A stretch of 64,000 bases of DNA, taken from NCBI GenBank assembly GCA_963836015.1, contig CAWIIF010000015.1, forward strand, positions 1,240,001-1,304,000. The letters are read 5' to 3'. Below, in pieces: positions 44,972 to 53,749 of the stretch. Below the pieces are notes generated by a model. That model made no database searches and was not told where the DNA came from. It saw nothing but the letters and a program-made list of their open reading frames with translations. Source of the DNA: CAWCDJ01 sp963836015 (lineage in GTDB: Bacteria; Acidobacteriota; Terriglobia; Bryobacterales; Bryobacteraceae). A program made the position numbers and the translations under genes. The first letter of the stretch is position 1. Each line of letters begins with the position of its first letter.

Positions 44972-44981
44972 GGACGGGACA

Positions 44982-45000
44982 GCCGGCATCCGGCCTTTAT
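44982..45000 (+). terminator. Weak terminator-like hairpin after the TonB receptor
   Basis: GCCGG (44982-44986), loop CAT, CCGGC (44990-44994), then CTTTAT. The stem is short and the T-tract imperfect, so termination is uncertain. The rest of the 232-base gap up to 45203 shows no gene. Confidence 0.35.
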
Positions 45001-45203
45001 CTTCCCAGCCTCTTGGAGGCGGACATAAGGACGAGCAGGCGGACGCCATCATACCGACAATGTACGCTGAGTAGGACTATCAGGGCTGCCACAATCGTTA
45101 CTTCCGATCGGCCTGTCAATTCTCCCTAAGAGGCATCGACCCGGCCGGGCAGGGGATCATAATGGGTGTAGACAGATGTTGCGGATCGGAACAGAGGGGC
45201 CTA

Positions 45204-45488
45204 ATGGCGGATCATATGAGATATTCGGCAATCGTAATGGCACTCTCCGTGATGACGGCGATGGTGCCCCTATCGTCAGCGCAAACGCAGCCCGCAAAAC
45301 CGGCGCCGCCACCAGCAGCGACGCAACCCCAGCAACAACCGAACACCCAAAAAGAGAACACCCACAGTAAGGCCAAGGGTGCGGCAGCCGGTGCCGCAAT
45401 CGGAGCCGCTACCGGGGGGAGCGCTGCCAAGGGCGCGGTCGTCGGAGCTGGTCATAACCGCCGCGAGGAGAGGCGGGCCAAGAGGTAG
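45204..45488 (+). CDS. Small exported glycine-zipper-like protein
   Basis: A 94-aa protein starting MADHMRYSAIVMALSVMTAM with signal peptide cleavage likely after SSAQ. GAGGGG precedes the ATG. A Pro/Gln-rich linker (PAPPPAATQPQQQPNTQ) leads to AAGAAIGAATGGSAAKGAVVG, a glycine-zipper motif, and a basic end (HNRREERRAKR). Similar small proteins are common in soil Acidobacteria and are of unknown function. Confidence 0.65.
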   Translation: MADHMRYSAIVMALSVMTAMVPLSSAQTQPAKPAPPPAATQPQQQPNTQKENTHSKAKGAAAGAAIGAATGGSAAKGAVVGAGHNRREERRAKR

Positions 45489-45531
45489 ACGAGTACACGA
45501 TTGATATCCCCCTCGGACGGCGGGGTCGGTC

Positions 45532-47256
45532 TTACCTGAGGTTAGGTGCTCCGACTATCGCTACAATGAGCGAACCGCAAAGTGCCAGCAGAATGTTCCC
45601 GATGGCATAACTGACTCCGTAGCCGAGTGTGGGTACCTGACTCTCAGATGCCTCTTGGACTGCGGCGAGTCCGGACTGCGAAGTGCCGGCGCCGGCGCAA
45701 ATTCCTAACACGATCCCAGGATGCAGCTTAAGTAGATATGTACCTACCAGTGCCGTGACGATGTTCGGGATCGCGCAGACCAGGACGCCGGCGATCAGAA
45801 GCGGTATGCCGGCCCTTCGCAAACCGACGACAAACATCGGTCCTGCGCCGATTCCGACGACGGCCAAAAAGGCGGAGAGGCCAAGCGAACTCAGCAGAGA
45901 CAATGCTGCCTCCGGCACGCGGCCGAAGAGCGGCCGCCGCGCATGCAACCAGCCCACCACGAGTGCGCCGGCCAATATACCGACGGGCGCGCTCAGTCCA
46001 ATATCGACGCCGGCAAAATGCAGTGCCGGCAACCCGATCAAGCCGCCGATCGCAATGGCAAGCCCGAGCACAGCCATATCGGTGGCGGTGGATGGCCAGG
46101 CTGTCGATCCTAATTGTGCCGCAACCCGCTCGACATGCCTTTTCACGCCAACCAGTCGCAGCATATCGCCTCGTTCGAGAACGAGCTTAGTGCCGATAGG
46201 GAGCTCCTGCCCCCCACGGAAAACTTCCTTTACAAAGACACCACGAGTGGGCACCTCGGTTTCCAGCGTCTCGGCCACTTGCTCCAGGGTTCGGTGACCC
46301 AAATCGGCCCGCGTCAGCACATGGTCGACTGTCAGAACAGGGATGTCGAGAAGGTCGGGGTCGTCGATTTCATACGCACGGAGCGGGTTCTCCGCCGAGG
46401 CGAGTACTTCGCCACGTCCCGTAAGCGCTACCCGATCGCCCCTATGCAGCACCATTTCCGGGGTGGCGTCGGCCGGATCATGCGAGTTGGCGACCCGCTC
46501 AACGAATACCCGTGCCGGCCAGAAGGCCTGTTCGAGTCCCTCCGTGGTCTGGCCGTCAAAGGATTCGGGAATCGAATACGATCGGGCAACGAAATGCTGG
46601 TAAGCGGAAAATACGCCAGGCTGTTCTTTGTCCATCCCGAGGTCGGCCTCGAGCTTACGGCAGGCGGATTTCAAATCGACTCGCATGAGCCAGGGGGCAA
46701 TCTTGCCGAGGGTGAAGATGCTCGTGATCAGGCCGACGAGGTACGTTACGGCAAAGGCGACGGCTGAGCTTGACGTGAGTTGCTGCCGGACCGAGTCGGC
46801 GACCGGCAGCTTTGCAATTGCATCGCCGGCGGTGCCGATCGCAGGGGAAGCTCCCAGCCCGCCGGCAATAAGGCCTGCAGCGCCTCCGGCATTGAATCCG
46901 AAGAACCCGGCGAGGAAATACGCGCTGGCAAGGCCAACGGCGCAGAATAGCACTGAAAGCCCGATTTGTGGGAGGGCGCTCCGCCCCAGTCCCCCGAAAA
47001 ACTGCGGGCCGGTCTCGTAACCCACCGCGAATAGGAACAGCGCAAAAAACGACCATTGCACCGCTGCCGGAGGCGGCTTAATGCCGAGTTGGCCAACTGC
47101 CACGCCAGTCAGAATCACGCACACGACAGCATTCAGCTTGAAAGACCCAATGCGCAGCCGGGCAACAGCATGCCCGACCCCAAGCACGAGAAAGAGAGCA
47201 ATCTCCGGGTGGTTTTGTAATGAAGCGGCGAGCCAGGACACGGCAACCTTCCCCAT
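45532..47256 (-). CDS. AspT/YbjL-family transporter with two TrkA-C domains
   Basis: A 574-aa protein. The N-terminal ~170 residues are five or so membrane helices with GGLGASPAIGTAGDAIA; then two soluble RCK-C/TrkA-C-like domains (RVFVERVANSHDPADATPE and VPTRGVFVKEVFRGGQELP); then a second helical half with GICAGAGTSQSGLAAVQ. This is the AspT aspartate:alanine exchanger layout. The exact substrates are not shown. It begins a lower-G+C set of amino-acid and porin genes. Confidence 0.88.
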   Translation of the reverse strand: MGKVAVSWLAASLQNHPEIALFLVLGVGHAVARLRIGSFKLNAVVCVILTGVAVGQLGIKPPPAAVQWSFFALFLFAVGYETGPQFFGGLGRSALPQIGLSVLFCAVGLASAYFLAGFFGFNAGGAAGLIAGGLGASPAIGTAGDAIAKLPVADSVRQQLTSSSAVAFAVTYLVGLITSIFTLGKIAPWLMRVDLKSACRKLEADLGMDKEQPGVFSAYQHFVARSYSIPESFDGQTTEGLEQAFWPARVFVERVANSHDPADATPEMVLHRGDRVALTGRGEVLASAENPLRAYEIDDPDLLDIPVLTVDHVLTRADLGHRTLEQVAETLETEVPTRGVFVKEVFRGGQELPIGTKLVLERGDMLRLVGVKRHVERVAAQLGSTAWPSTATDMAVLGLAIAIGGLIGLPALHFAGVDIGLSAPVGILAGALVVGWLHARRPLFGRVPEAALSLLSSLGLSAFLAVVGIGAGPMFVVGLRRAGIPLLIAGVLVCAIPNIVTALVGTYLLKLHPGIVLGICAGAGTSQSGLAAVQEASESQVPTLGYGVSYAIGNILLALCGSLIVAIVGAPNLR

Positions 47257-47341
47257 CGTTGAGGATTCACATCACTTACGCGTCGATTCCTTTTAGAGGT
47301 ACGGACAGTCACGCAGATGCTGCCGGACCAGGCGGTCCCGC

Positions 47342-48448
47342 CTACGGACGTTTCACGTGTTGCGCTTCCCAGGCCCGGACGTTGCGCCGTGCCTGGTCGA
47401 AAATCCGCTCGTAGTTTGTCAACCGCACTTTCCGGCTCGCCTCCGGATCGAGCAACTTCCACAGCGGCCCGTACTGGTAATAGATTTTCGTGTACTGAGA
47501 CTGATCCGCGGGCGCGACCTCGTCGGTGCCGAACAGGAAGCGGTCGGGAAAGCGGTTGATCAGATCGGCCGCTATCTTTGTGGATTCCGGCGTCGCAACG
47601 ATGTACTTGGCCACTTCGTCCCACGAAATGTCGAAGTACACGTCCTGGAACTGCGGATCCGTCAGAATTTTTGCAAGAGTGGCGGCGTGGTTCTTGATCG
47701 GTCGGACAATGCGGCCCATACCCGTATGCGCCCAGATGATCGTGGTTCCTGGATGCCGCTTGAAAAGGGCTTTCATCTGGTCGAGATACAGGGGTCCGGA
47801 AGTTTTTGGCTCAGGATGTGGTCCCGTATCCGACTCTTTCGCAAACGGCCGGTCCATGTCATTGTGGATGATCACCACCAGTCCGGCCTCGCGAGCGAAG
47901 TCCAGGATCCGGTCCAATGCCGGGTCGGTCAGGCTCGCCACCGGGCCCGCGACCTTGCCGGATACGAACTCCTTGTGGATGGTGAATTCGCCGATACCGC
48001 TGAATACACCCGGGAACGTCTGGAGCACCCGGCGAATGTGGTCCGCGCCGTACATATCGGTCGGATTGAAACCCGTGATCATGGGATCGAACCGCGCCCG
48101 CTGCTCCGGTGGGAGAGAAAGGTAGGCCATCGCGATCCAGGCATCGGTGAAAGAGTAGTAGTACAGAGGGGCGTCCGTATCCAGGTAGTACTTCGGGGCA
48201 CGGTCTCCATCCACGCGGTACGACCACAGCTGCTGCAAGGGAATGCCGAACAACGCCACCCGCCCGGCCTTGTTCCCCATGATCTTGAGGAAATCCCGAA
48301 TGTCGGTGCCTTCCTGGATGTAGTTGGTCAGGTGAAAATGCGAGTCGTTGAATTCGAAGGCGCCGGTCTGCGCACCCGATGGCCGCGCCATACCCGTCAG
48401 GAGAATCGTGAGCAGTGCCGCGCTATGCACCAATCGGTGTCGCATCAC
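47342..48448 (-). CDS. Exported amidohydrolase-family protein
   Basis: A 368-aa protein with signal peptide MMRHRLVHSAALLTILLTGMA and a TIM-barrel amidohydrolase_2 domain. Metal-site motifs: FNDSHFHLTNYI (HxH), VVIIHNDMDRP, IIWAHTGMGRIVRP and RFLFGTDEVAP (Asp). Likely a periplasmic metal-dependent hydrolase; its substrate is unknown. It is 7 bases downstream of the large porin-like gene and therefore probably co-transcribed with it. Confidence 0.82.
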   Translation of the reverse strand: MMRHRLVHSAALLTILLTGMARPSGAQTGAFEFNDSHFHLTNYIQEGTDIRDFLKIMGNKAGRVALFGIPLQQLWSYRVDGDRAPKYYLDTDAPLYYYSFTDAWIAMAYLSLPPEQRARFDPMITGFNPTDMYGADHIRRVLQTFPGVFSGIGEFTIHKEFVSGKVAGPVASLTDPALDRILDFAREAGLVVIIHNDMDRPFAKESDTGPHPEPKTSGPLYLDQMKALFKRHPGTTIIWAHTGMGRIVRPIKNHAATLAKILTDPQFQDVYFDISWDEVAKYIVATPESTKIAADLINRFPDRFLFGTDEVAPADQSQYTKIYYQYGPLWKLLDPEASRKVRLTNYERIFDQARRNVRAWEAQHVKRP

Positions 48449-48455
48449 CTTTCCT

Positions 48456-50099
48456 TCAATACAGGACCGTCATACCGAAGGCGACGACCGTGCCGGTAAT
48501 CTGTCCGTTGTAAAAGCCAAACGTGCTGCTTACGGGAGAATGACCCACGTTAATGACATGTAGATTCACTCGGATATTGCGAGTGTTCCAGGGATAATAG
48601 TTGCCGCCCGCGCTAAACTCCTTAGGCTTGCCATAGTTACTGAAGACATACGAAGTGGCGCCGTAAACCTCCCATCGCCTGGGCACGACCATGTAGGATG
48701 CCTGCGCGTAGAAGCCATAATCGCGGACAACCCTGATCGGGAGCGGGCCAGTCGCTACGAAATTACGCAGGCGCCGGGCGTAGCCTTCGCCCTGCAGCCA
48801 GAAGCCGTGGTATTTCATGCCGGCGGCGGAAGAGGCCATTTCGTAAGTCACCTTGGTGACCGTCACTCCGTCGGCGAAGGTGCCCGTGTCGAATACGTTC
48901 AAGCTGTCGGCGAGCCGCAAAGTCGTATTTGCGGATGCCTCGTCCAGCGGAGTGAATCGGGGCTCCCGGCTGCGCGTGAAAGCAAGATTGAAGCGTGTGG
49001 CGAGCTTTTCATGCTCCTCGTAGTCGCCGAAAGCGCCGCGGGGACCGAACTCACCCGTCGTTGGCAGCCAGGTCAGGCTGCCGCCGGCCGACAGGTTCCG
49101 GGAAAGCTGATTAGCCGGGATTCCCAGCAGGCTCAGATTGTTGCCGACCGCAAAGCGGTAGACGAGGCGCGGCGCCAGCAGGCCGCTGCCGAAGACCCCC
49201 TCCGTATAGAAGGGCCGGAAGAATTCGTCGGCCATCACGCGGTCATACGTAGGCCAATACGGGTGCGAGCCCTGCATGGACTGTGTGCCGGGCAGCGCGG
49301 TATATCCTCCGCCGAGAGTAAGGTGTTTGTTGAATGTGTACATGAGCGCGCCGCCCACGGCAACCTGGGTTGTGTCGTTTACGGTCCAGATGACGGTCAG
49401 ATAATTGAATTTTGGGGTGAACAGCCAGCCTTTGGCGTAGAGCAGGACGCGGTGAAACTGGAAGTCCTGACGAGCCTGGACCGGTATCGGACGTCCGAGG
49501 TGGTCGGTCTCATGTTGCGACGGAGGCAATTGGTTGAGGTACCGCATCACCATATACGCACTCAGATCCAACTGGCCGTACCTGGTTTTGGCGACGGTAA
49601 AACCCTCGCCGGGATTCCACTCCCCAAACATTGCGGGAAAACCGCTATCGCCCTCCGTATTCCTGGGGTTCGAGTTGGCACCGCCGGTTCCTCCCGGCCC
49701 TTGAGGATTGGTAGGCGCAGCCTGGCCGGCGGGTGTCTGTCCGGCCGGCGGCGTCAGGGCCGGACTTGGCAGCGGACTCTGCGGGGTTGCGGAAGCCGCG
49801 GCGGCCGGGGCTGGTCCGGACCGGGCCGCGGCTTTTATTATGTTGCCCCCGGCCGGATCCGAATCGCCGGCTTGGGGAGCTTGCGCTGCCAGGATCTTTC
49901 GCAGCGCATTGATCTGGTCGATAAGCTGACGGTTCTGCTCCTCGAGCCGGCGGTTCTGTTCGACCAATTGGTCGATCGCCTGCAAAAGCTCCCCGATCTT
50001 TTTGGGGTTTGCCTCCTCGCCGCCTTTTGATTGCGCGTTGAGAACGGGCGCAGGAAGGGCGGCCACCAACAGGATCATAACTTTGGAAACGACTGTCAT
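48456..50099 (-). CDS. Outer-membrane beta-barrel protein with N-terminal coiled coil
   Basis: A 547-aa protein starting MTVVSKVMILLVAALPAPVLN (signal peptide). Residues ~33-70 form a coiled coil (LLQAIDQLVEQNRRLEEQNRQLIDQINALRKIL), then a Pro/Ala/Gly-rich linker, then a beta-barrel of ~400 residues with alternating strands such as WEVYGATSYVFSNYG and IRVNLHVINVG, ending MTVLY. The coiled coil probably trimerises or tethers to peptidoglycan. It lies 7 bases after glsA. Confidence 0.75.
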   Translation of the reverse strand: MTVVSKVMILLVAALPAPVLNAQSKGGEEANPKKIGELLQAIDQLVEQNRRLEEQNRQLIDQINALRKILAAQAPQAGDSDPAGGNIIKAAARSGPAPAAAASATPQSPLPSPALTPPAGQTPAGQAAPTNPQGPGGTGGANSNPRNTEGDSGFPAMFGEWNPGEGFTVAKTRYGQLDLSAYMVMRYLNQLPPSQHETDHLGRPIPVQARQDFQFHRVLLYAKGWLFTPKFNYLTVIWTVNDTTQVAVGGALMYTFNKHLTLGGGYTALPGTQSMQGSHPYWPTYDRVMADEFFRPFYTEGVFGSGLLAPRLVYRFAVGNNLSLLGIPANQLSRNLSAGGSLTWLPTTGEFGPRGAFGDYEEHEKLATRFNLAFTRSREPRFTPLDEASANTTLRLADSLNVFDTGTFADGVTVTKVTYEMASSAAGMKYHGFWLQGEGYARRLRNFVATGPLPIRVVRDYGFYAQASYMVVPRRWEVYGATSYVFSNYGKPKEFSAGGNYYPWNTRNIRVNLHVINVGHSPVSSTFGFYNGQITGTVVAFGMTVLY

Positions 50100-50106
50100 C
50101 CCGGCA

Positions 50107-51210
50107 CTATTTCGGGCAGCCTCTTCCGGTGGCCACGCCAAGTCCGACGGATCTTGGAGAATAAAGGTTGTAATCCAGTTTCTGCGCCACGTAGCCGATC
50201 ACCTTCTGCGCTTTGACGCTGTTGCCTGCCTGATCGAGCGGTGGTGCGAAGGAAGCGACTGCACCCTTCCCCGGAACAACGGCAATGATCCCACCTCCTA
50301 CGCCGCTCTTGGCCGGCAAGCCAACATGCCAGGCCCAGCTTCCGGAAGAATCGTAAAGGCCGGCTGTAGACATGGCAGCCAGGATGTGGGGAATATTCTC
50401 CGCTTTAATCACGCGGACACCGGTGGCAGGGTTTATACCATTGTTCGCGATGGTCGCGCCCATCATGGCAAGCTGCCTGGTGTTGACGCCGACCGAACAC
50501 TGCCTGGTGTAGACATCCACCGATTCCAAAGGATCGGCATAGATGCGATTGTATTTGAGGAGGAGGGCGGCTAACGCTCGATTCCCCTGGTTCGTGGCGG
50601 CTTCGGACTTGTAGACGTCATCCAGCATCGTTAGTTTCTCGCCGGCGGCCTGGCTATAGAAGTTCAGAATCTTATTCCACTTTTGGTCCGCTGTCCCGGA
50701 GATTAGGCTCACGGTGGCGATAGCTCCGGCGTTCACCAGCGGATTGCCCGTGTGGGTTGGCATATCGACCACCGCCTCCACCGAGTTGAAGGGGCGGCCG
50801 GTCGCCTCGGAGCCGATCTTCTCGAAGACTGCCTCAGGCCCCAGTTCATTCATCGCAAGCGCCAGCGTGAAAACCTTGGAGATGGACTGGATCGAGAAGG
50901 GATACCGGACGTCTCCTTTCAAGTACTCCTGGTTGTCTGTGGAGACGATCGCGATCCCGAATAAATTCGGGTCCACCTTGGCAAGGACGGGTATATAGTC
51001 CGCGTTCTTGCCCCCGTTTTCGCTCTTGAACCTGGTATACGCTTCTTCCGCTGCGGCTCTGACCTCGGCTGCCCGGGGCGCGACGGGGCTGCACCGGGCG
51101 CTCGCCGCCCCGCTCGGCCGGGCTCGCAGGTGAGGCTGCGACAAAAGGCTGGCAAATGCCAGAACAACTAATCCGAAGAACGGCTTCGGGCTGAGAAAGA
51201 TACGGCTCAT
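50107..51210 (-). CDS. glsA: Exported glutaminase (GlsA family)
   Basis: A 367-aa serine-dependent glutaminase converting glutamine to glutamate and ammonia. The catalytic motif is FSIQSISKVFTLALAMN (SxxK), with NPLVNAGAIATVSLI, TNQGNRALAALL, NIPHILAAMSTAGLYDSSG and GVGGGIIAVVPGKGAVA as family landmarks. Unlike the usual cytoplasmic GlsA, it starts with a hydrophobic segment (FFGLVVLAFASLLS), suggesting export to the periplasm. It sits between two porin-like genes. Confidence 0.9.
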   Translation of the reverse strand: MSRIFLSPKPFFGLVVLAFASLLSQPHLRARPSGAASARCSPVAPRAAEVRAAAEEAYTRFKSENGGKNADYIPVLAKVDPNLFGIAIVSTDNQEYLKGDVRYPFSIQSISKVFTLALAMNELGPEAVFEKIGSEATGRPFNSVEAVVDMPTHTGNPLVNAGAIATVSLISGTADQKWNKILNFYSQAAGEKLTMLDDVYKSEAATNQGNRALAALLLKYNRIYADPLESVDVYTRQCSVGVNTRQLAMMGATIANNGINPATGVRVIKAENIPHILAAMSTAGLYDSSGSWAWHVGLPAKSGVGGGIIAVVPGKGAVASFAPPLDQAGNSVKAQKVIGYVAQKLDYNLYSPRSVGLGVATGRGCPK

Positions 51211-51265
51211 ATAAACTTCTCCTTCATACTGCGATGTGGTTGGCGCTGAGTACAGTCGAGATCCG

Positions 51266-52768
51266 TCAATCGCGCGGATATCGGTTGATGTAGTACGTCA
51301 TGCTCACCTGTATCCGGGGCGCAATCCACTTGAAATCGTCTTTTCGCTCGAGTGATCCGTAGATATATTCCGCACCGAATAGATAGCGAACAGTCGGCTG
51401 TACGATGAGGTTTACGGTAGCGTAATTGCTTACATGGTAAGTGGTCGGTGGATCGCCGGCTGGGCTGTTGATCTGTAGATAGCCGTAACTCACGGTGCTG
51501 CGAAGTATCTTGGTCCAGTAATGTGTATAGCCGAACGTGGCGGAGCCGGTTGGCGTAGCCACCAGGTGTCCGTCCGCCGCGAAGCCCACGTCTGTTCCTA
51601 AACCAAAATTGTCGTTATAGTAGTTGGAGATTCCCTTTCCAAAGACCAGCTGAAACACCAGGTTGTCTTTTCTCTTGTGAATAGGGATGCCCCATACGCC
51701 GGAAAGCGATGCGCCGAATGCTCCCGTGTGCCGCGCCAGGTTAAAGATCTGTTCATTTGGCACGATACCTCCCACATTCCGGAACAGAAAGGCTGCGTGT
51801 ATGTGACCGTCATTGTTTTCGTAGCGGTAGAAGCCAACCAGGTCCGGCCACTTCGACGTGCCTTGCGGCACGCCGAACTGTGTGCTGAATGGCGTATCTG
51901 TTCCGGATTTCTCAACCGAGACCCCGACAGAATGGTGTTTGCCTAAGGGCTGTGTGTAGCGGAATTGGGGATTCCTCAACCCGATGATGCCGGGCGGCCC
52001 CTCGAACTCCAGCGTGTCTGGGAAGGCATCCGGGTCGGAGAAGGCGCTCCAGGTCTGCCCCGCGAGAAAATTCTCGTACTGTCCGTAAAACTGTCTGAGC
52101 CGTATGGTGTTTCGGTCGTAGTTGCTCAGGAAGTCGAACTCGAAATATACCTTGACCTCTTTCCCGCTGTTATCCAGCGTTCCCTGCCGGGTTTCCCAGC
52201 TAAATCTAGTCGGCCGCATGGAGACAGTCGAATTCTCGGAATGTGGTGTGGGGGTTGAGGGAAAACTGGAGGGAACATATGCTCCATAATAGGTCCCTGC
52301 GAAGTTGAGGTCGTAGAAGAGGTCGGTCTTTACAAAGCCGCCGAACTTCATATATGTTCGAGTCCCCGGAAGGCGAAAGTACCCGAGCAATTTCGGATCC
52401 AGAGGCTCGTTGTCGATGCGGGGCGCGCCGTCCTCGTTTTCTCCTGCGGTTTGCCTGGTTCGGGTTTCCTTCCCGTAGTACTCCGCCGGTGAATGGACAA
52501 CCGGAATCTCGGTCGACTGTGGAACGCCGGCTATGGGAGGAACCGTGGGTCTAGGAACAATTACCGGGCGCGAAACTGGACCAGGAGATTTCTGTGCCTG
52601 TTGCAGCGCGGCGATTTGCGCCTTCATCTCCTGGATCGTCTTTTGCGTGGATTGCTCGAATTCCAGAAGCTTCTTCTGGAGTTCCTGGATGTCAGGTGTC
52701 TGAGCCGACGCCGCTGCGACCGCAATCGTCCAGGCCAAGACAAAGCGCCGTCTTGTGGTGGCTTTCAC
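51266..52768 (-). CDS. DcaP-like porin with N-terminal coiled coil
   Basis: A 500-aa protein. I choose GTG 52768 because GGAGG lies 6 bases ahead and the resulting N-terminus VKATTRRRFVLAWTIAVAAA is a signal peptide. Residues ~27-50 are a coiled coil (IQELQKKLLEFEQSTQKTIQEMKAQI); a Pro-rich linker follows, then a beta-barrel (MKFGGFVKTDLFYDLNF, SFPSTPTPHSENSTVSM) ending IQVSMTYYINRYPRD. It is similar to DcaP-like trimeric porins that admit small negatively charged molecules. G+C is visibly lower than in neighbouring operons. Confidence 0.8.
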   Translation of the reverse strand: MKATTRRRFVLAWTIAVAAASAQTPDIQELQKKLLEFEQSTQKTIQEMKAQIAALQQAQKSPGPVSRPVIVPRPTVPPIAGVPQSTEIPVVHSPAEYYGKETRTRQTAGENEDGAPRIDNEPLDPKLLGYFRLPGTRTYMKFGGFVKTDLFYDLNFAGTYYGAYVPSSFPSTPTPHSENSTVSMRPTRFSWETRQGTLDNSGKEVKVYFEFDFLSNYDRNTIRLRQFYGQYENFLAGQTWSAFSDPDAFPDTLEFEGPPGIIGLRNPQFRYTQPLGKHHSVGVSVEKSGTDTPFSTQFGVPQGTSKWPDLVGFYRYENNDGHIHAAFLFRNVGGIVPNEQIFNLARHTGAFGASLSGVWGIPIHKRKDNLVFQLVFGKGISNYYNDNFGLGTDVGFAADGHLVATPTGSATFGYTHYWTKILRSTVSYGYLQINSPAGDPPTTYHVSNYATVNLIVQPTVRYLFGAEYIYGSLERKDDFKWIAPRIQVSMTYYINRYPRD

Positions 52769-53178
52769 CAACCACCTCCATTCTTGAAACCATATGCGCA
52801 ATGCTGATGTGAGGTTGCCCCCTCCGGACTTATAAGGTTCGGTCTGTGTTCCGCGACCGGAACGGCAAAATGTCCGATCTAGTTCAGGTCCGCTGCCCAG
52901 GGGACGGCCGACATCGGCCCTTGTGGGATACAGTCTCCTGCGGCTCTTGGAGGCGCCGCTACCGAGAGAACACGACAAACATGTGACAAGTTTCCGGCTT
53001 CGAGTCGTATCGCTCGTTCCTGCGTCAAATTCGTTGAACGTCTTTAGCAGCTAAGCGCCTGTTGTTCTACCTGTGGACGATACCCCTTGGAAGGATCATT
53101 GCTTTCTTGCGTTTGGCTCTTCACTTGCCCGCGATGTCTCGAGACACCGGGGCGGTTTCGTATTGAGGAGGATGGCGA
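52769..53178. other. 410-base divergent intergenic region
   Basis: It separates the minus-strand porin/glutaminase block from the plus-strand sigma factor. It must hold promoters in both directions. I see no convincing gene or repeat; GGAGG at its right end serves the sigma-factor GTG start. Confidence 0.5.
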
Positions 53179-53742
53179 GTGGGATCGATAATGTCGCTCA
53201 TGAGCGCAGCGGAAGGCGGCGATAGTGTATCCACCGATACACTTTTCAATGCTTTGTACTCCGAGTTGCACGGTCTGGCGAAGCGGGAACTGGCCCGGCG
53301 AGGACATCCGGCAAGTTTGAGCGTGACGACGCTTCTGCACGAAGCTTATCTCGATATATCGGCACGCGACCGCGTCTCTTTTCCCGACGGGGCGCGCTTC
53401 ATGGGATATGCCGCGCATGTAATGCGAGGAATCATCATCGATTATGCCCGTAGCCGAAGGGCCCTCAAACGCGGTGGTGAGTTCGAGATTACGTCGCTGG
53501 AGGGAGACCACTTCGCGAATCCGGCCGAGGTCAACCAGCTTTCGTCGATCAGCGATGCGTTGGATCAACTGGCGAAAGTCGAGCCTGAACTTGCCGAGGT
53601 GGTCGACCTGAAATTCTTCTGCGGGTTCTCCTTCGCCGAGATCGCCACCATGCAGCGGCTGTCAGAACGCACCGTACAGAGAAGGTGGGAGAAGGCTCGT
53701 ATTTATCTCCACTGCAGCATTTGCGCGGATTTACCGCATTGA
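53179..53742 (+). CDS. ECF-type sigma factor (acidobacterial sig-70 group)
   Basis: A 187-aa protein from GTG 53179, with GGAGG 7 bases upstream (ATG 53191 is an alternative). Region 2: LYSELHGLAKRELARRG and SFPDGARFMGYAAHVMRGIIIDYARSRRALKRGG; region 4: VVDLKFFCGFSFAEIATMQRLSERTVQRRWEKARIYL. It belongs to the ECF group commonly paired with Ser/Thr kinases in Acidobacteria. No anti-sigma factor is seen; the kinase that starts 8 bases after its stop may control it. Confidence 0.93.
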   Translation: MGSIMSLMSAAEGGDSVSTDTLFNALYSELHGLAKRELARRGHPASLSVTTLLHEAYLDISARDRVSFPDGARFMGYAAHVMRGIIIDYARSRRALKRGGEFEITSLEGDHFANPAEVNQLSSISDALDQLAKVEPELAEVVDLKFFCGFSFAEIATMQRLSERTVQRRWEKARIYLHCSICADLPH

Positions 53743-53749
53743 GGAATCG

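Noticed and set aside
42923..45052. 709-codon minus-strand frame opposite the TonB receptor gene
   Set aside because: The composition (Arg/His-rich, no fold) is that of an antisense shadow; the receptor on the plus strand has clear family motifs.
44972..45203. Possible small gene between the TonB receptor and the glycine-zipper protein
   Set aside because: Frames here are extensions of shadows and lack a ribosome-binding site or recognisable domain.
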